A DNA stretch of 64,000 nucleotides. Source: Exiguobacterium sp. AM39-5BH (lineage in GTDB: Bacteria; Bacillota; Bacilli; Exiguobacteriales; Exiguobacteriaceae). This document shows positions 10,007 through 18,629 of the stretch, in pieces; positions within the stretch are counted from its first letter, which is position 1; every line of letters begins with the position of its first letter. Below the pieces are notes generated by a model. It was not told the origin of the DNA. It did no database searches and saw nothing but the letters and a program-made list of their open reading frames with translations. Made by a program: the position numbers and the translations under genes. The stretch covers positions 124,001 to 188,000 of the forward strand of contig NZ_QSGS01000005.1 of NCBI RefSeq assembly GCF_003467445.1. The letters are read 5' to 3'.

Positions 10007-11137
10007 TCAGTTCGCTTTCTTTTGATTCCACTTGCCAAGCCGGTTACGTCCACTCTGTTTGGCGACATACAGACCGGCATCGGCTTGTTTGATCAGTTGG
10101 CTCGACGTGTCTACTTTTGATTCTGACGTGCTGGAGATTCCGATGGATACGGTGACTTCGATGAAAGAACCATCAGGCAAAGTAAAAGGAGATTCGGCGA
10201 TTTGTCGCAAATAGCGTTTACCGATGACAAACCCTTGCGACAAGGTGCAGTCAGCCAAGAGCACGGAGAATTCCTCCCCACCGTTGCGGCACACCATGTC
10301 ATCAGTCCGCGCCGTCTTCGTCAAACGGTTGCCAAGTTCGACTAAAATCGCATCTCCGGCATCATGGCCATACGTATCGTTAATTGATTTAAAATGATCG
10401 ACATCGAGCAAGAGCAGGGCGACCTCTTGTGTCCCCTTGAACACTTCCTCGTCGACCCGTCTCATCTCTTCTTCAAAACGGCGTCGATTGCCGAGACCTG
10501 TCAATACGTCAGTGAAAGCTTCTTCTTTGTATTTTGAAATGAGCCGTTCTGAACGTTGAATTTTGTGAATTCTTCCATAAACGATATGAAGGACGAATCC
10601 GGCCGAATAACCGATTACAACGAACGTCATGAGTGTCATCACGTAAGCTTCTATGTGATCGTAGGTGCTGACATTTAAAAGAGAAAATAGCGTGATGAAC
10701 CCGAGACTGATGGCGTTGACGATTCGGATATCTCGGGCTGGGGTGATTCGTTCACGAAATCGCAAGAAAACGACAGCGGCCAGTGCGGCGAGCGTATAGT
10801 CGAGAAAGGCGATTAATAAAAGCGTATCGGTCAAGATGAACGGCAAGATGAGAATGCTTGTGACGTACGTGATGCGTACGCCAGGCAGGTTAAAATAGAG
10901 TGCTGAAATGATGATGGGGACGAATCCATATTGAAAGTCGGCTTGCGCGTTCCAGAGAACACCGTGGAGGGTAATCACAACGGAAAGACCGGCCAATAAA
11001 AGTGAGATGGTAACTTGTCGCTTGAGCGGAAGCTTTTTCGTCATACCAAGATTTGTAAGACGGGAGATGATGTATAAACCGACCAATAAGAGACTGGCGT
11101 TGGCAATCAAGTTATTCACTAGGTTTGATAGGGACAT
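10007..11137 (-). CDS. Membrane-anchored diguanylate cyclase (GGDEF)
   Basis: A 376-residue protein. Residues 1-195 hold about six hydrophobic segments resembling the 5TM-5TMR-LYT sensor module of Firmicutes. The GGDEF domain (about 205-370) has TDVLTGLGNRRRFEEE, DVDHFKSINDTYGHDAGD and the active-site variant GGEEF, so it should make cyclic di-GMP. An RxxD-type product-inhibition site is not obvious. GAGGAGG precedes the start. A weak hairpin (9983-10007) overlaps the stop. The signal sensed is unknown. Confidence 0.88.
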   Translation of the reverse strand: MSLSNLVNNLIANASLLLVGLYIISRLTNLGMTKKLPLKRQVTISLLLAGLSVVITLHGVLWNAQADFQYGFVPIIISALYFNLPGVRITYVTSILILPFILTDTLLLIAFLDYTLAALAAVVFLRFRERITPARDIRIVNAISLGFITLFSLLNVSTYDHIEAYVMTLMTFVVIGYSAGFVLHIVYGRIHKIQRSERLISKYKEEAFTDVLTGLGNRRRFEEEMRRVDEEVFKGTQEVALLLLDVDHFKSINDTYGHDAGDAILVELGNRLTKTARTDDMVCRNGGEEFSVLLADCTLSQGFVIGKRYLRQIAESPFTLPDGSFIEVTVSIGISSTSESKVDTSSQLIKQADAGLYVAKQSGRNRLGKWNQKKAN

Positions 11138-11226
11138 TATTTAAAAATCCTCCTCTAACTTCTATATACAGGGTAACGATTAAATAATGCAATCGTTTTA
11201 TATAACGAAACTAGAGGACGTGAATA

Positions 11227-11258
11227 AAACTTCACGCAAAGTAAACTTCACGCAAAGT
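11227..11258. repeat. Perfect tandem duplication of a 16-base unit upstream of pullulanase
   Basis: AAACTTCACGCAAAGT occurs twice head to tail with no mismatch. The unit is a partial dyad (ACTT-N6-AAGT). It lies about 110 bases before the pullulanase start and may be a regulator site, or a recent slip duplication. Confidence 0.8.
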
Positions 11259-11301
11259 GTGGAGGGGAAGCGTTTCTCTAGAAAAACATTGAATTCAATA
11301 A

Positions 11302-11336
11302 AGGAAACGTTTACAATTTTTGTGTAAGCGTTTTCC
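11302..11336 (+). promoter_or_regulatory. Paired cre-like catabolite sites, forming a dyad
   Basis: Two CcpA-type sites face each other: AGGAAACGTTTACA (two differences from the TGWNANCGNTNWCA consensus) and TGTAAGCGTTTTCC (one difference). They are near reverse complements, so they can also form a long hairpin. A third weaker site, core AAGCGTTT, lies at 11265-11278. All are just upstream of the pullulanase ribosome site, so carbon catabolite control of starch use is likely. Confidence 0.65.
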
Positions 11337-11364
11337 TAAAATGATGCTACAAGGAGGGACCCAC

Positions 11365-14286
11365 ATGGTCAATAAACGATGGAAACAGGCATGGGCAGTT
11401 GTGCTAACGTTTGCACTAGTGTTCTCAATGTTTCCGATGTCATCGTCCGCTCTCGAGAAAGACAAGTCGACACTCGTCGTCGTCCACTATCAAGAGGCAC
11501 CGGACAATCAAATGGATTGGAACTTATGGCTTTGGGCGAACAACCCAGATTATTTCCCGAACAAACCGTTCGCCTTCAATGGCGAAGACGACTTCGGAAA
11601 GGTGGCGGCCTATGAATTCCCGGTCGACTCACCTGAAAAGCTCGGTCTTATCGTCCGTACGGACAACTGGGAGAAAGATAAAGGGTCGGAGAACGACCGT
11701 TTCATCACGAGCGATATGATTAAAGACGGCGTTGCCGAAGTGTGGATCAAGTCAGGCGACTCGAAGATCTATACGTCGAACCCGGACGGGGAGACGACAG
11801 CAACGGATGTGGATATGAAAGTTCATTACTTCCGTTACGATAATACATACACGGACTGGGGCCTCTGGGCATGGCCAGACGGTGGTGACGGTCAAAGCAT
11901 TAACTTCGATGAGACGGACGCATACGGCGGTGTGGCGAACGTGAAGTTCGCGAACCCGGACGCGAAAAAGCTCATCGGACTCGTCACGAAAAAAGGCGAA
12001 TGGGCTGAAAAAGACGGTACAGACCGGTTCGCGCTCAGCACGGCGAAAGAAATATGGCTCGTCGAAGGCGATTCGACGATCTATTACTCAGAACCAGTGA
12101 TTGATCGCTCACCGAAAATCATCTCGTTCGAGGCGGACACGTTCCGTCAAGCGGAACTCACGCTCAACCGCGTCATCGACGAGACGTTCTTGAGTGAACT
12201 GACGGTCGAAGGCGCGACGGTCGAGTCGGTTGAGAAATCAGGCGACAAATCAGTCACGGTCCGTTTCAGTGCCGATATCGACTTGGCGGCGGTCATCACG
12301 GCGAAGCACCCGACGTTCGGAGACAAAGTACTCCAAGCGGGCGACGTGCTCCGCTCACCGGAGTTCGATGCGAAGTACGCTTACGACGGCAAGCTCGGTG
12401 TGACGTACAAGCAGTCACAATCACAATTCGTCCTCTGGGCCCCGACGGCACAAGACGTGAAGCTTGAACTGTGGAACATGCCGAAAACGCGCCCTGCTTC
12501 AGATAAAGATTTGAAGAAGACAATCTCAATGAAGCGTGGCGAGCGCGGCACATGGGTCGCTACGGTTCGCGGTGACTTGGACGGCATCGGTTACACGTAT
12601 AACGTCAAGCATGCCTCCGGCAGCGTCCGCGCGGTCGATCCGTACGCGACAGCGGTCGGTGTGAACGGGGACCAAGGGGTCGTCGTCGACTTGAGCGAGA
12701 CGAAACCGAAACGTTGGAACTCGATGAAACCGAAACTCAAGCAACGGACAGACGCCATCATCTATGAGACGCACGTCCGCGACTTGTCAATTTTCGATGT
12801 CACATCAGATAAATACGATTCAGGCATCACAAACAAAGGCAAATATCTTGGCGTCGTCGAGCCAGGCACACGTCTCCTCGTCAATGACAAGAAGACAGCC
12901 ACGAAGACGGGCCTCGACCATATGAAAGACCTCGGTGTCACGCACGTCCAGTTCATTCCGGTGTACGACTATAACACGGCCTCGGTCGATGAGACGAACC
13001 CGGACGCATCGTACAACTGGGGCTATGACCCGAAAAACTACAACGCGCCGGAAGGCTCGTACGCGACGAATCCATATGACGCCAAAGTCCGGATTCGTGA
13101 GATGAAACAAATGATTCAAGGGCTCCACGACAACAACTTGCGCGCCGTCATGGACGTCGTCTATAACCACATGTTCGATGCGCAAGCCTCGAACTTGCAC
13201 AAAATCGTTCCAGGTTACTACTACCGCTACACAGAAGGCGGCGACTTCGCGAACGGAACGGGTGTCGGCAACGACACGGCGTCTGAGCGCAAGATGATGC
13301 AAAAACTCATCGTCGACTCGGTCGTCTATTGGGCGCAAGAGTACCATTGGGACGGGTTCCGTTTCGACCTCATGGGGATCCATGACGTCAAGACGATGAA
13401 CCAAGTCCGTTCGGCGTTGAACAAAGTCGACCCATCCATCCTCGTCTTCGGCGAAGGATGGGACCTCGGCACACCGCTCGACCCGGCGAAAAAAGCGAAC
13501 CAGAAGAACGCCTATAAGATGCCTGGTGTCGCGCATTTCAACGACAATATCCGTGACGGCTTGAAAGGTAGTGTCTTCGTCGACACGGATAACGGCTTCA
13601 TCAACGGAAAAGCTGGCCTTGAGAACCGCATCAAGACAGGGATTGTCGGTGAAATCGACTATAGCGCCGACATCAAAGGCTTCACGAAAGAACCGACGCA
13701 AGCAATCACGTACGTCGAAGCGCACGACAACCATACGCTTTGGGACAAGCTCGAACTCACGAACCCAAAAACATCGGAAGCGAACCGGACGAAGATGCAC
13801 CGTCTCGCATCAAGCATCCTCTTGACGAGCCAAGGTACGACGTTCATCCATGCCGGTCAAGAGTTCATGCGGACGAAAGAAGGCGACCACAACTCGTACA
13901 AATCGCCGGACCGCATCAACCAAATGGACTGGAAACGGGCCGCTGACCGCAAGGCGGACGTCCAGTACATGAAAGGCTTGATTGAAATGCGTAAAGACAA
14001 CCCAGGTCTCCGCATGACAAAAGCGGTCGACGTGAAGAAAAACTTAAAATTCTACAAAGCCGAAGCGAACGTTATCAGCTACTTGATTGACGACAAAGCG
14101 CCAGGCCAGAAGAAAGACTTGTTCATCACGCACAACGCCAACGCCAAGACGGTCAAGGTAACATTGCCGAGCGGGCAATGGAACCTCATCGTCGATGGAA
14201 AACAAGCGGGTACGAAGACGATCAAACGCGTCTCAGGCTCGGTCGACGTACCAGCTTACGGCTCGGTCGTCGTGAAGCAACGATAA
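11365..14286 (+). CDS. pulA: Secreted type I pullulanase (GH13)
   Basis: A 973-residue debranching enzyme for alpha-1,6 links in pullulan and starch. A signal peptide (KRWKQAWAVVLTFALVFSMF, cut near SSA-LEKD) is followed by two starch-binding CBM41 modules (about 28-140 and 150-255), a CBM48-like N-terminal module and the GH13 barrel. Motifs: YNWGYDP (type I hallmark), DVVYNH, GFRFDLMG (nucleophile Asp), FGEGWDLG (acid Glu) and EAHDNHTLWD. The start follows AAGGAGGG; no anchor motif is seen at the C-terminus, so it is probably released. Upstream cre sites predict glucose repression. Confidence 0.95.
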   Translation: MVNKRWKQAWAVVLTFALVFSMFPMSSSALEKDKSTLVVVHYQEAPDNQMDWNLWLWANNPDYFPNKPFAFNGEDDFGKVAAYEFPVDSPEKLGLIVRTDNWEKDKGSENDRFITSDMIKDGVAEVWIKSGDSKIYTSNPDGETTATDVDMKVHYFRYDNTYTDWGLWAWPDGGDGQSINFDETDAYGGVANVKFANPDAKKLIGLVTKKGEWAEKDGTDRFALSTAKEIWLVEGDSTIYYSEPVIDRSPKIISFEADTFRQAELTLNRVIDETFLSELTVEGATVESVEKSGDKSVTVRFSADIDLAAVITAKHPTFGDKVLQAGDVLRSPEFDAKYAYDGKLGVTYKQSQSQFVLWAPTAQDVKLELWNMPKTRPASDKDLKKTISMKRGERGTWVATVRGDLDGIGYTYNVKHASGSVRAVDPYATAVGVNGDQGVVVDLSETKPKRWNSMKPKLKQRTDAIIYETHVRDLSIFDVTSDKYDSGITNKGKYLGVVEPGTRLLVNDKKTATKTGLDHMKDLGVTHVQFIPVYDYNTASVDETNPDASYNWGYDPKNYNAPEGSYATNPYDAKVRIREMKQMIQGLHDNNLRAVMDVVYNHMFDAQASNLHKIVPGYYYRYTEGGDFANGTGVGNDTASERKMMQKLIVDSVVYWAQEYHWDGFRFDLMGIHDVKTMNQVRSALNKVDPSILVFGEGWDLGTPLDPAKKANQKNAYKMPGVAHFNDNIRDGLKGSVFVDTDNGFINGKAGLENRIKTGIVGEIDYSADIKGFTKEPTQAITYVEAHDNHTLWDKLELTNPKTSEANRTKMHRLASSILLTSQGTTFIHAGQEFMRTKEGDHNSYKSPDRINQMDWKRAADRKADVQYMKGLIEMRKDNPGLRMTKAVDVKKNLKFYKAEANVISYLIDDKAPGQKKDLFITHNANAKTVKVTLPSGQWNLIVDGKQAGTKTIKRVSGSVDVPAYGSVVVKQR

Positions 14287-14292
14287 ACAGCA

Positions 14293-14322
14293 CCCAGAGA
14301 CATCACCGTCTCTGGGTTTTTT
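14293..14322 (+). terminator. Terminator of pullulanase
   Basis: Perfect 8-base stem CCCAGAGA/TCTCTGGG, 8-base loop, then six T. Confidence 0.9.
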
Positions 14323-14418
14323 GTTATCTCTTATCTGAAACAGCAATGTAATCTATATTTCAATCATTGAAACGTGACATTTCTCCAAGAATATGAGCGG
14401 AAAAAATCGTTCCCATAA

Positions 14419-14688
14419 TTTTCGAAAATTCTCCAGGGTGAAACGGTGCATTATGAATTGAAAGCGGCCAATGCGGACGGAAGCCGTATCCATTTATCAA
14501 TCACGAACACCCCACTCTACAATGGGCGGGTCATCACTGGGCTTTACGGAATCGTGAAAGATTTGACGACACAAGTCGAGTTGAGAGAAAGCTATAACCG
14601 TATGAAAGTGAGTCGAACTTTATTTGAGCGAATCCCAGGTCTGATTTTAGTTGAGCTTGATTTAGAGACGATTGATCAGACAGAATGA
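14419..14688 (+). pseudogene. Remnant of a PAS-domain sensor protein
   Basis: The open frame begins right after a stop codon and has no good start or ribosome site except an internal GTG at 14446. The translation (ILQGETVHYELKAANADGS, then GRVITGLYGIVKDLTTQVEL) matches the second half of a PAS domain, including the usual ending GIVKDLT. It then breaks off after LILVELDLETIDQTE. No kinase, GGDEF or EAL domain follows. It is best read as a leftover of a PAS-containing signalling gene lost between pullulanase and nos. Confidence 0.6.
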
Positions 14689-14690
14689 GT

Positions 14691-14716
14691 GCAAGCCTTC
14701 ACTGGCTCGCTTTTTT
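14691..14716 (+). terminator. Terminator after the PAS remnant
   Basis: Stem GCAAGCC/GGCTCGC (one wobble pair) followed by six T. It survives from the lost sensor gene and now insulates nos. Confidence 0.65.
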
Positions 14717-14793
14717 GTATGTCACAGGTGGAAACTCGGAGCGATTTTCTCTAAGATGAGAAGGACAGATTAAAGATAGAGGAGATTGACGAT

Positions 14794-15867
14794 ATGGACA
14801 TCGAGGCAGCCCGACACTTTTTCTCACAACTTGAAGGCGATTATACGGACCGGCTCGAGGCGATCGCCGTCGAGCTTGAGCGGACGGGGACGTACACGCT
14901 CACGACCGACGAGTTGACGGCAGGCGCAAAGCTCGCCTGGCGCAACTCGAATCGATGCATCGGCCGTCTGTTTTGGCAGACGCTCACCGTCCGGGACGCC
15001 CGCGACGCGAAGACGTTCGACGACGTGTTCGAGGCACTCGTCGACCACCTGCGCTACGCGACGAACGGCGGGAAAATCCGCTCGACGATGACGGTTCTTC
15101 CGAACGAGTTTCGGTTGTTGAACGCGCAGCTCGTTCGCTACGCGGCATATGAGACGGAAGACGGCATCGTTGGCGACCCGCTGTCGCTGTCGATTACGAG
15201 GCAGGCCGAACGACTCGGCTGGGTCGGGGCCGGGACCGAGTTTGATGTCTTGCCGCTCTTACTTACGGACGGGCACGAGATTCACCTGTATGAGTTGCCG
15301 GACGACGTGGTACTCGAAGTCGAGATCCGGCACGAAGCGTATGATTTGTTCGGTGGGCGCTTGATCAAATGGCACGCCGTTCCGGCCATCGCCGATATGG
15401 AGCTTGAGATTGGTGGCTTACGTTTTACCTCGGTCCCGTTCAACGGCTGGTATATGGAGACTGAAATCGGGGCTCGTAATTTGGCCGATACGGATCGCTA
15501 TAATCTCTTGCCGCTCGTCGGCACGTCGCTCGGCCTCGATACATCGAAAGAGCGGACGCTTTGGCGTGACCGGGCCCTCGTCGAGTTGAATGTGGCCGTT
15601 TTGCAGTCGTTCGAGCGGGCCGGCGTGACGATTGTCGACCATCATACGGCGGCGAAGCAGTTCAAACGGTTCGAAAAAAATGAGCAGGACGTAGGCCGCG
15701 ACGTGACCGGCCAATGGAGCTGGCTCATCCCACCGTTGTCACCGGCCGCGACGCACGTGTTCCACCGCCATTATGATGACAGCATTGTGACGCCAAATTT
15801 GTTCGCACGTTCAGGTTGTCCGTTTTCAGCGTTTCAAGCGAAGCCAAAAGAGGAATCTAAAGCCTAG
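14794..15867 (+). CDS. nos: Bacterial nitric oxide synthase, oxygenase domain
   Basis: A 357-residue haem protein equal to the NOS oxygenase domain only, as in Bacillus and relatives, which borrow cellular reductases. The haem ligand is Cys55 in WRNSNRCIGR. Also visible are the substrate region FNGWYMETEIGARNLAD and the C-terminal WSWLIPPLSPAATHVFH. It makes NO from arginine; NO protects such bacteria against oxidative stress and some drugs. The start has GAGGAG well spaced. A gene for an RDD protein follows by 24 bases and may be co-transcribed. Confidence 0.95.
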   Translation: MDIEAARHFFSQLEGDYTDRLEAIAVELERTGTYTLTTDELTAGAKLAWRNSNRCIGRLFWQTLTVRDARDAKTFDDVFEALVDHLRYATNGGKIRSTMTVLPNEFRLLNAQLVRYAAYETEDGIVGDPLSLSITRQAERLGWVGAGTEFDVLPLLLTDGHEIHLYELPDDVVLEVEIRHEAYDLFGGRLIKWHAVPAIADMELEIGGLRFTSVPFNGWYMETEIGARNLADTDRYNLLPLVGTSLGLDTSKERTLWRDRALVELNVAVLQSFERAGVTIVDHHTAAKQFKRFEKNEQDVGRDVTGQWSWLIPPLSPAATHVFHRHYDDSIVTPNLFARSGCPFSAFQAKPKEESKA

Positions 15868-15891
15868 AACCGAAACGAGAGGATGATGACC

Positions 15892-16302
15892 GTGGCAGTC
15901 CCGATTTGGAAACGTGCCGTTGCCAGTCAAATCGATCAACTCATTTTTCAAACGCCGGCGAAACTCGTCGAGAAGACGATTCGGAAGAAGTTGTTTCCCG
16001 GGAAAAAAGTGAAACGTTATTACTTGCCGACGCTCGTGACGATGGCCGGGGAAGTGTATTTCCTGATCAACAAAAATGGGCAGACGATCGGCGACCGCGT
16101 CGTGGGGATTAAAGTCGTCAGCCAGGACGGACGACCGCTCTCGCTCGAACAAGTCGTCATGCGGACGCTATACAAAGATGTCGTCTATCCGGCGACCCTT
16201 GGGTTCCCACTACTCAAGGCGCTCCAACAGATCAAGTCAGGAAAGGACATGGAGTTACCACACGATGAGTTTGCCCATACGAAATTGATTTCGACACAAT
16301 AA
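15892..16302 (+). CDS. RDD family membrane protein
   Basis: A 136-residue protein with the RDD signature: an early arginine-aspartate region (KRAVASQIDQLIF) and the later NGQTIGDRVVGIKVVSQDGRPLS motif. Hydrophobicity is modest for the family, with one or two likely membrane segments. The GTG at 15892 is chosen because GAGAGG is about nine bases before it, while the two ATG codons upstream touch the ribosome site. Transport or ion-exchange roles are reported for a few RDD proteins; none can be given here. Confidence 0.7.
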   Translation: MAVPIWKRAVASQIDQLIFQTPAKLVEKTIRKKLFPGKKVKRYYLPTLVTMAGEVYFLINKNGQTIGDRVVGIKVVSQDGRPLSLEQVVMRTLYKDVVYPATLGFPLLKALQQIKSGKDMELPHDEFAHTKLISTQ

Positions 16303-16312
16303 GTCGAAGCCG

Positions 16313-16346
16313 AAGACAGCGCGACGATGAATCGGGCTGTCTTTTT
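16313..16346 (+). terminator. Terminator after nos-RDD
   Basis: Stem AAGACAGC/GCTGTCTT with a 15-base loop, then T residues. Confidence 0.7.
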
Positions 16347-16433
16347 CCTGTGAATGGTCTGAAAGGAAGGAATTCGAAAAATAGGGTATAATGAGTTAGG
16401 AAAAAAATGAACGACCACTGGAGGATTATTGTT

Positions 16434-17285
16434 ATGAGCAAAATCGCATGGATTACCGATAGTATGGCCAACTTTTCGAAAGAAGAGGCGGCCCGTCTCG
16501 GTGTCGACATCGTCCCGATTCAACTGATTGTCGACGGCAGCGGCTACAGCGAAGTGGACTTGTCGCTCGAAGATTTGCACCGCTATATGATTGACCAAAA
16601 GAAAGAGGCGAAGACATCCCAGCCCATCTTCGGTGATTTCATCGCCCGCTACGAGCGCTTGAAAGAGGAAGGATACGACTGCGCCATCGCTGTACATTGC
16701 TCGAACGGTTTGAGCTCGACCGTGAAAAATTCGAATGCCGCGGCCGAAGCGGCCGATTTTAAAGTGTACACGGTCGATTCGCACGCAGCACTCGAGGCAC
16801 AGCAAGAACTCGTCCGTCTCGGTCTCGCAGCCGAGGCCGAAGGCAAGTCGGCTGAAGAAATCGTTGCTTTGATTGAAGCATGGCGCGACAAGAAGAACTT
16901 CTTCATGATTATCGGCAATATGGAAACGATGCGCCGCGGCGGTCGCGTCTCGTCAGGGGAGATGTTCCTCGCCAATATCTTGAACATCAAACCGATTATC
17001 ACGCTCGATGAGACAGGCAAAGTGATTCCGTTCAAAAAAGCACGATCGCTCAAGAAAGCATATGCTGAGATGGTGACCGAGCTTGAACGCCGCCATGCCG
17101 CGAAGGGAATCCATAACAATCGAGTCTTTGTGCAGACTGCGCTCGCACCTGACATGCAAGCCGATTTTGTCGCGCTCATCCAAGCAAAATTACCGGATAT
17201 TGAAATCGTCAAGACACGTTTCTGTCCGTCGATTGCGGTCCATGCGGGCTTTGAGACGGTCGGAGTTCTCTGGCTCGACGCTTAA
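16434..17285 (+). CDS. DegV family fatty-acid-binding protein
   Basis: A 283-residue DegV protein. The start KIAWITDSMANF, the TSQPIFGDFIARYE segment (fatty-acid head-group contacts) and the NMETMRRGGRVSSGE loop are typical. In Gram-positives such FakB-type proteins bind fatty acids for phosphorylation by FakA. The start is the ATG at 16434, nine bases after GGAGG. A TATAAT -10 box lies at 16386. A second DegV gene lies at 21823; the two are clearly different in sequence, so they may bind different fatty acids. Confidence 0.88.
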   Translation: MSKIAWITDSMANFSKEEAARLGVDIVPIQLIVDGSGYSEVDLSLEDLHRYMIDQKKEAKTSQPIFGDFIARYERLKEEGYDCAIAVHCSNGLSSTVKNSNAAAEAADFKVYTVDSHAALEAQQELVRLGLAAEAEGKSAEEIVALIEAWRDKKNFFMIIGNMETMRRGGRVSSGEMFLANILNIKPIITLDETGKVIPFKKARSLKKAYAEMVTELERRHAAKGIHNNRVFVQTALAPDMQADFVALIQAKLPDIEIVKTRFCPSIAVHAGFETVGVLWLDA

Positions 17286-17304
17286 CTAGCAAAGGAGGGA
17301 TTCG

Positions 17305-17628
17305 ATGGAAGCTGTCACCACGCTCAAGGCCCTACAAGACCGGATTGCGGATTCGAATCAATTGCTCGTCTACGTCTCGCATCCAACTTGTAGCGTCTGC
17401 CATTCGCTCAAACCGCAAGTCGAAGCGATGTTGATGGAGTTCCCCGATATCGAGGCGGTCGCCATCGATTCGGATCAAGTGCCGGAAATTGCCGGTGCCT
17501 ACTCGATTTTCACTGTCCCGGTCGTCCTATTTTTCCTCGATGGGAGAGAGACGCTCCGCCGAGCCCGGTTTGTCCCGATTGGTGAGCTGACTCATCAACT
17601 CGAACGTCTTCAAGAGATGCGAGGATGA
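17305..17628 (+). CDS. Thioredoxin-like protein with CSVC motif
   Basis: A 107-residue single thioredoxin-fold protein. The redox pair is in SHPTCSVCHSLKP, and the cis-proline lies in YSIFTVPVVLFF. It resembles the YtpP type of Bacilli. It follows degV by 19 bases with an AAGGAGGG site, so the two genes form an operon. Partner proteins are unknown; a disulfide reductase role is inferred. Confidence 0.82.
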   Translation: MEAVTTLKALQDRIADSNQLLVYVSHPTCSVCHSLKPQVEAMLMEFPDIEAVAIDSDQVPEIAGAYSIFTVPVVLFFLDGRETLRRARFVPIGELTHQLERLQEMRG

Positions 17629-17772
17629 ATCTGCGGACACGTGTCTGTGGATTTTTTGATTGTCGTATCGCCTGAACGGGAATCAATCACCAAGTCGCCA
17701 CGAATTTAGGGAAAGGATAGTCGATTTACACATACTCTATTATTTCTTTCCGTTTGATCAGTTAGTACGACC

Positions 17773-17814
17773 AAAACAAGAGCCCACAGACGAAAAAGTC
17801 TGTGAGCTCTTGTT
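17773..17814. terminator. Bidirectional terminator between the thioredoxin-like and DUF4261 genes
   Basis: A 15-base near-perfect stem (CAAGAGCCCACAGAC with its complement) has T runs on both strands, so it can serve the genes on each side. Confidence 0.85.
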
Positions 17815-18543
17815 TTATTCTGCTACGACTTGTGGCACAAGGTAAACCAAACCGAACGGGTTATGGAGCAAGTTGTCAATTGACGTCCGCTCGTCTTCCC
17901 CCATCTCGACCGTGAACGTCTTGCCGTCCTCGAACGTGAAGCTGTCCCCGTCTCCGAACATCGACCCACCCGAGATGAGGTGGAAGTTGAACGAGTGGAC
18001 GACGTGAATCGCGTCTTCGATCTCGAGCGTGGCCGGGACGGCGACGTCGGCGTGACCGAACGCCTTCATGCCCCACGAGACGTAGGCGTTCTCTTCTTCC
18101 GTGATGGCCGTCAGAAGCGAGTAGTCGAGGGCGAGGTCTTCTTCTTTCGACTCTTGCCATTCGTCTTTCGAGTAGGCGACACCAGCTGTCTCGACCATGA
18201 CGCCGAGTCCGCCCGCGTTCAAGATGGCGTTGGCCGCACGGCGCGCCGCCGCAATGTCCGTCACGTCATTGACGTCGACAATCAAATAGACGATATGGGT
18301 GTGGCGGGCGAGCCCTTTGGCGATTTTCGGTGTGAAGCCGCTCGAACTCGCGTGAATCATCGCCTCGGCGAGCGCCGGGTCGCGTTCGACGACTTCGACG
18401 GTGAACGCCTTGCCCGTCTCGTCTTCTAATAGCAACAGACCGGCCATCGTGTAACCTTCGCTATGTAAACTGATTTGTTCGCTAACTGCCTCGGCCGATG
18501 ACCAGTTCCCTGGGATGGCGAGTAACACTTGTGTACGGTTCAT
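17815..18543 (-). CDS. DUF4261 domain-containing protein
   Basis: A 242-residue soluble protein starting MNRTQVLLAIPGNWSSAEA. Its C-terminal third (ATLEIEDAIHVVHSFNFHLIS, then GDSFTFEDGKTFTVEMGED) fits the DUF4261 family, found in Bacilli and in Gram-negatives near secretion-linked genes, without known function. The start at 18543 has AAAGG nine bases upstream; an ATG three codons earlier is too close to it. It stands alone between terminators on one side and an ABC exporter on the other. Confidence 0.7.
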   Translation of the reverse strand: MNRTQVLLAIPGNWSSAEAVSEQISLHSEGYTMAGLLLLEDETGKAFTVEVVERDPALAEAMIHASSSGFTPKIAKGLARHTHIVYLIVDVNDVTDIAAARRAANAILNAGGLGVMVETAGVAYSKDEWQESKEEDLALDYSLLTAITEEENAYVSWGMKAFGHADVAVPATLEIEDAIHVVHSFNFHLISGGSMFGDGDSFTFEDGKTFTVEMGEDERTSIDNLLHNPFGLVYLVPQVVAE

Positions 18544-18629
18544 AAGAATCATCCTTTTCTACAAATAGTCAGGCCCCTCACAGGGAGAGGCCCAGTCTCT
18601 TCTCTTATTATGCCCTATTTGGCGATAAA

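Noticed and set aside
11227-11258. CRISPR-like repeat
   Set aside because: Only two adjacent copies with no spacers, and no cas genes in the window.
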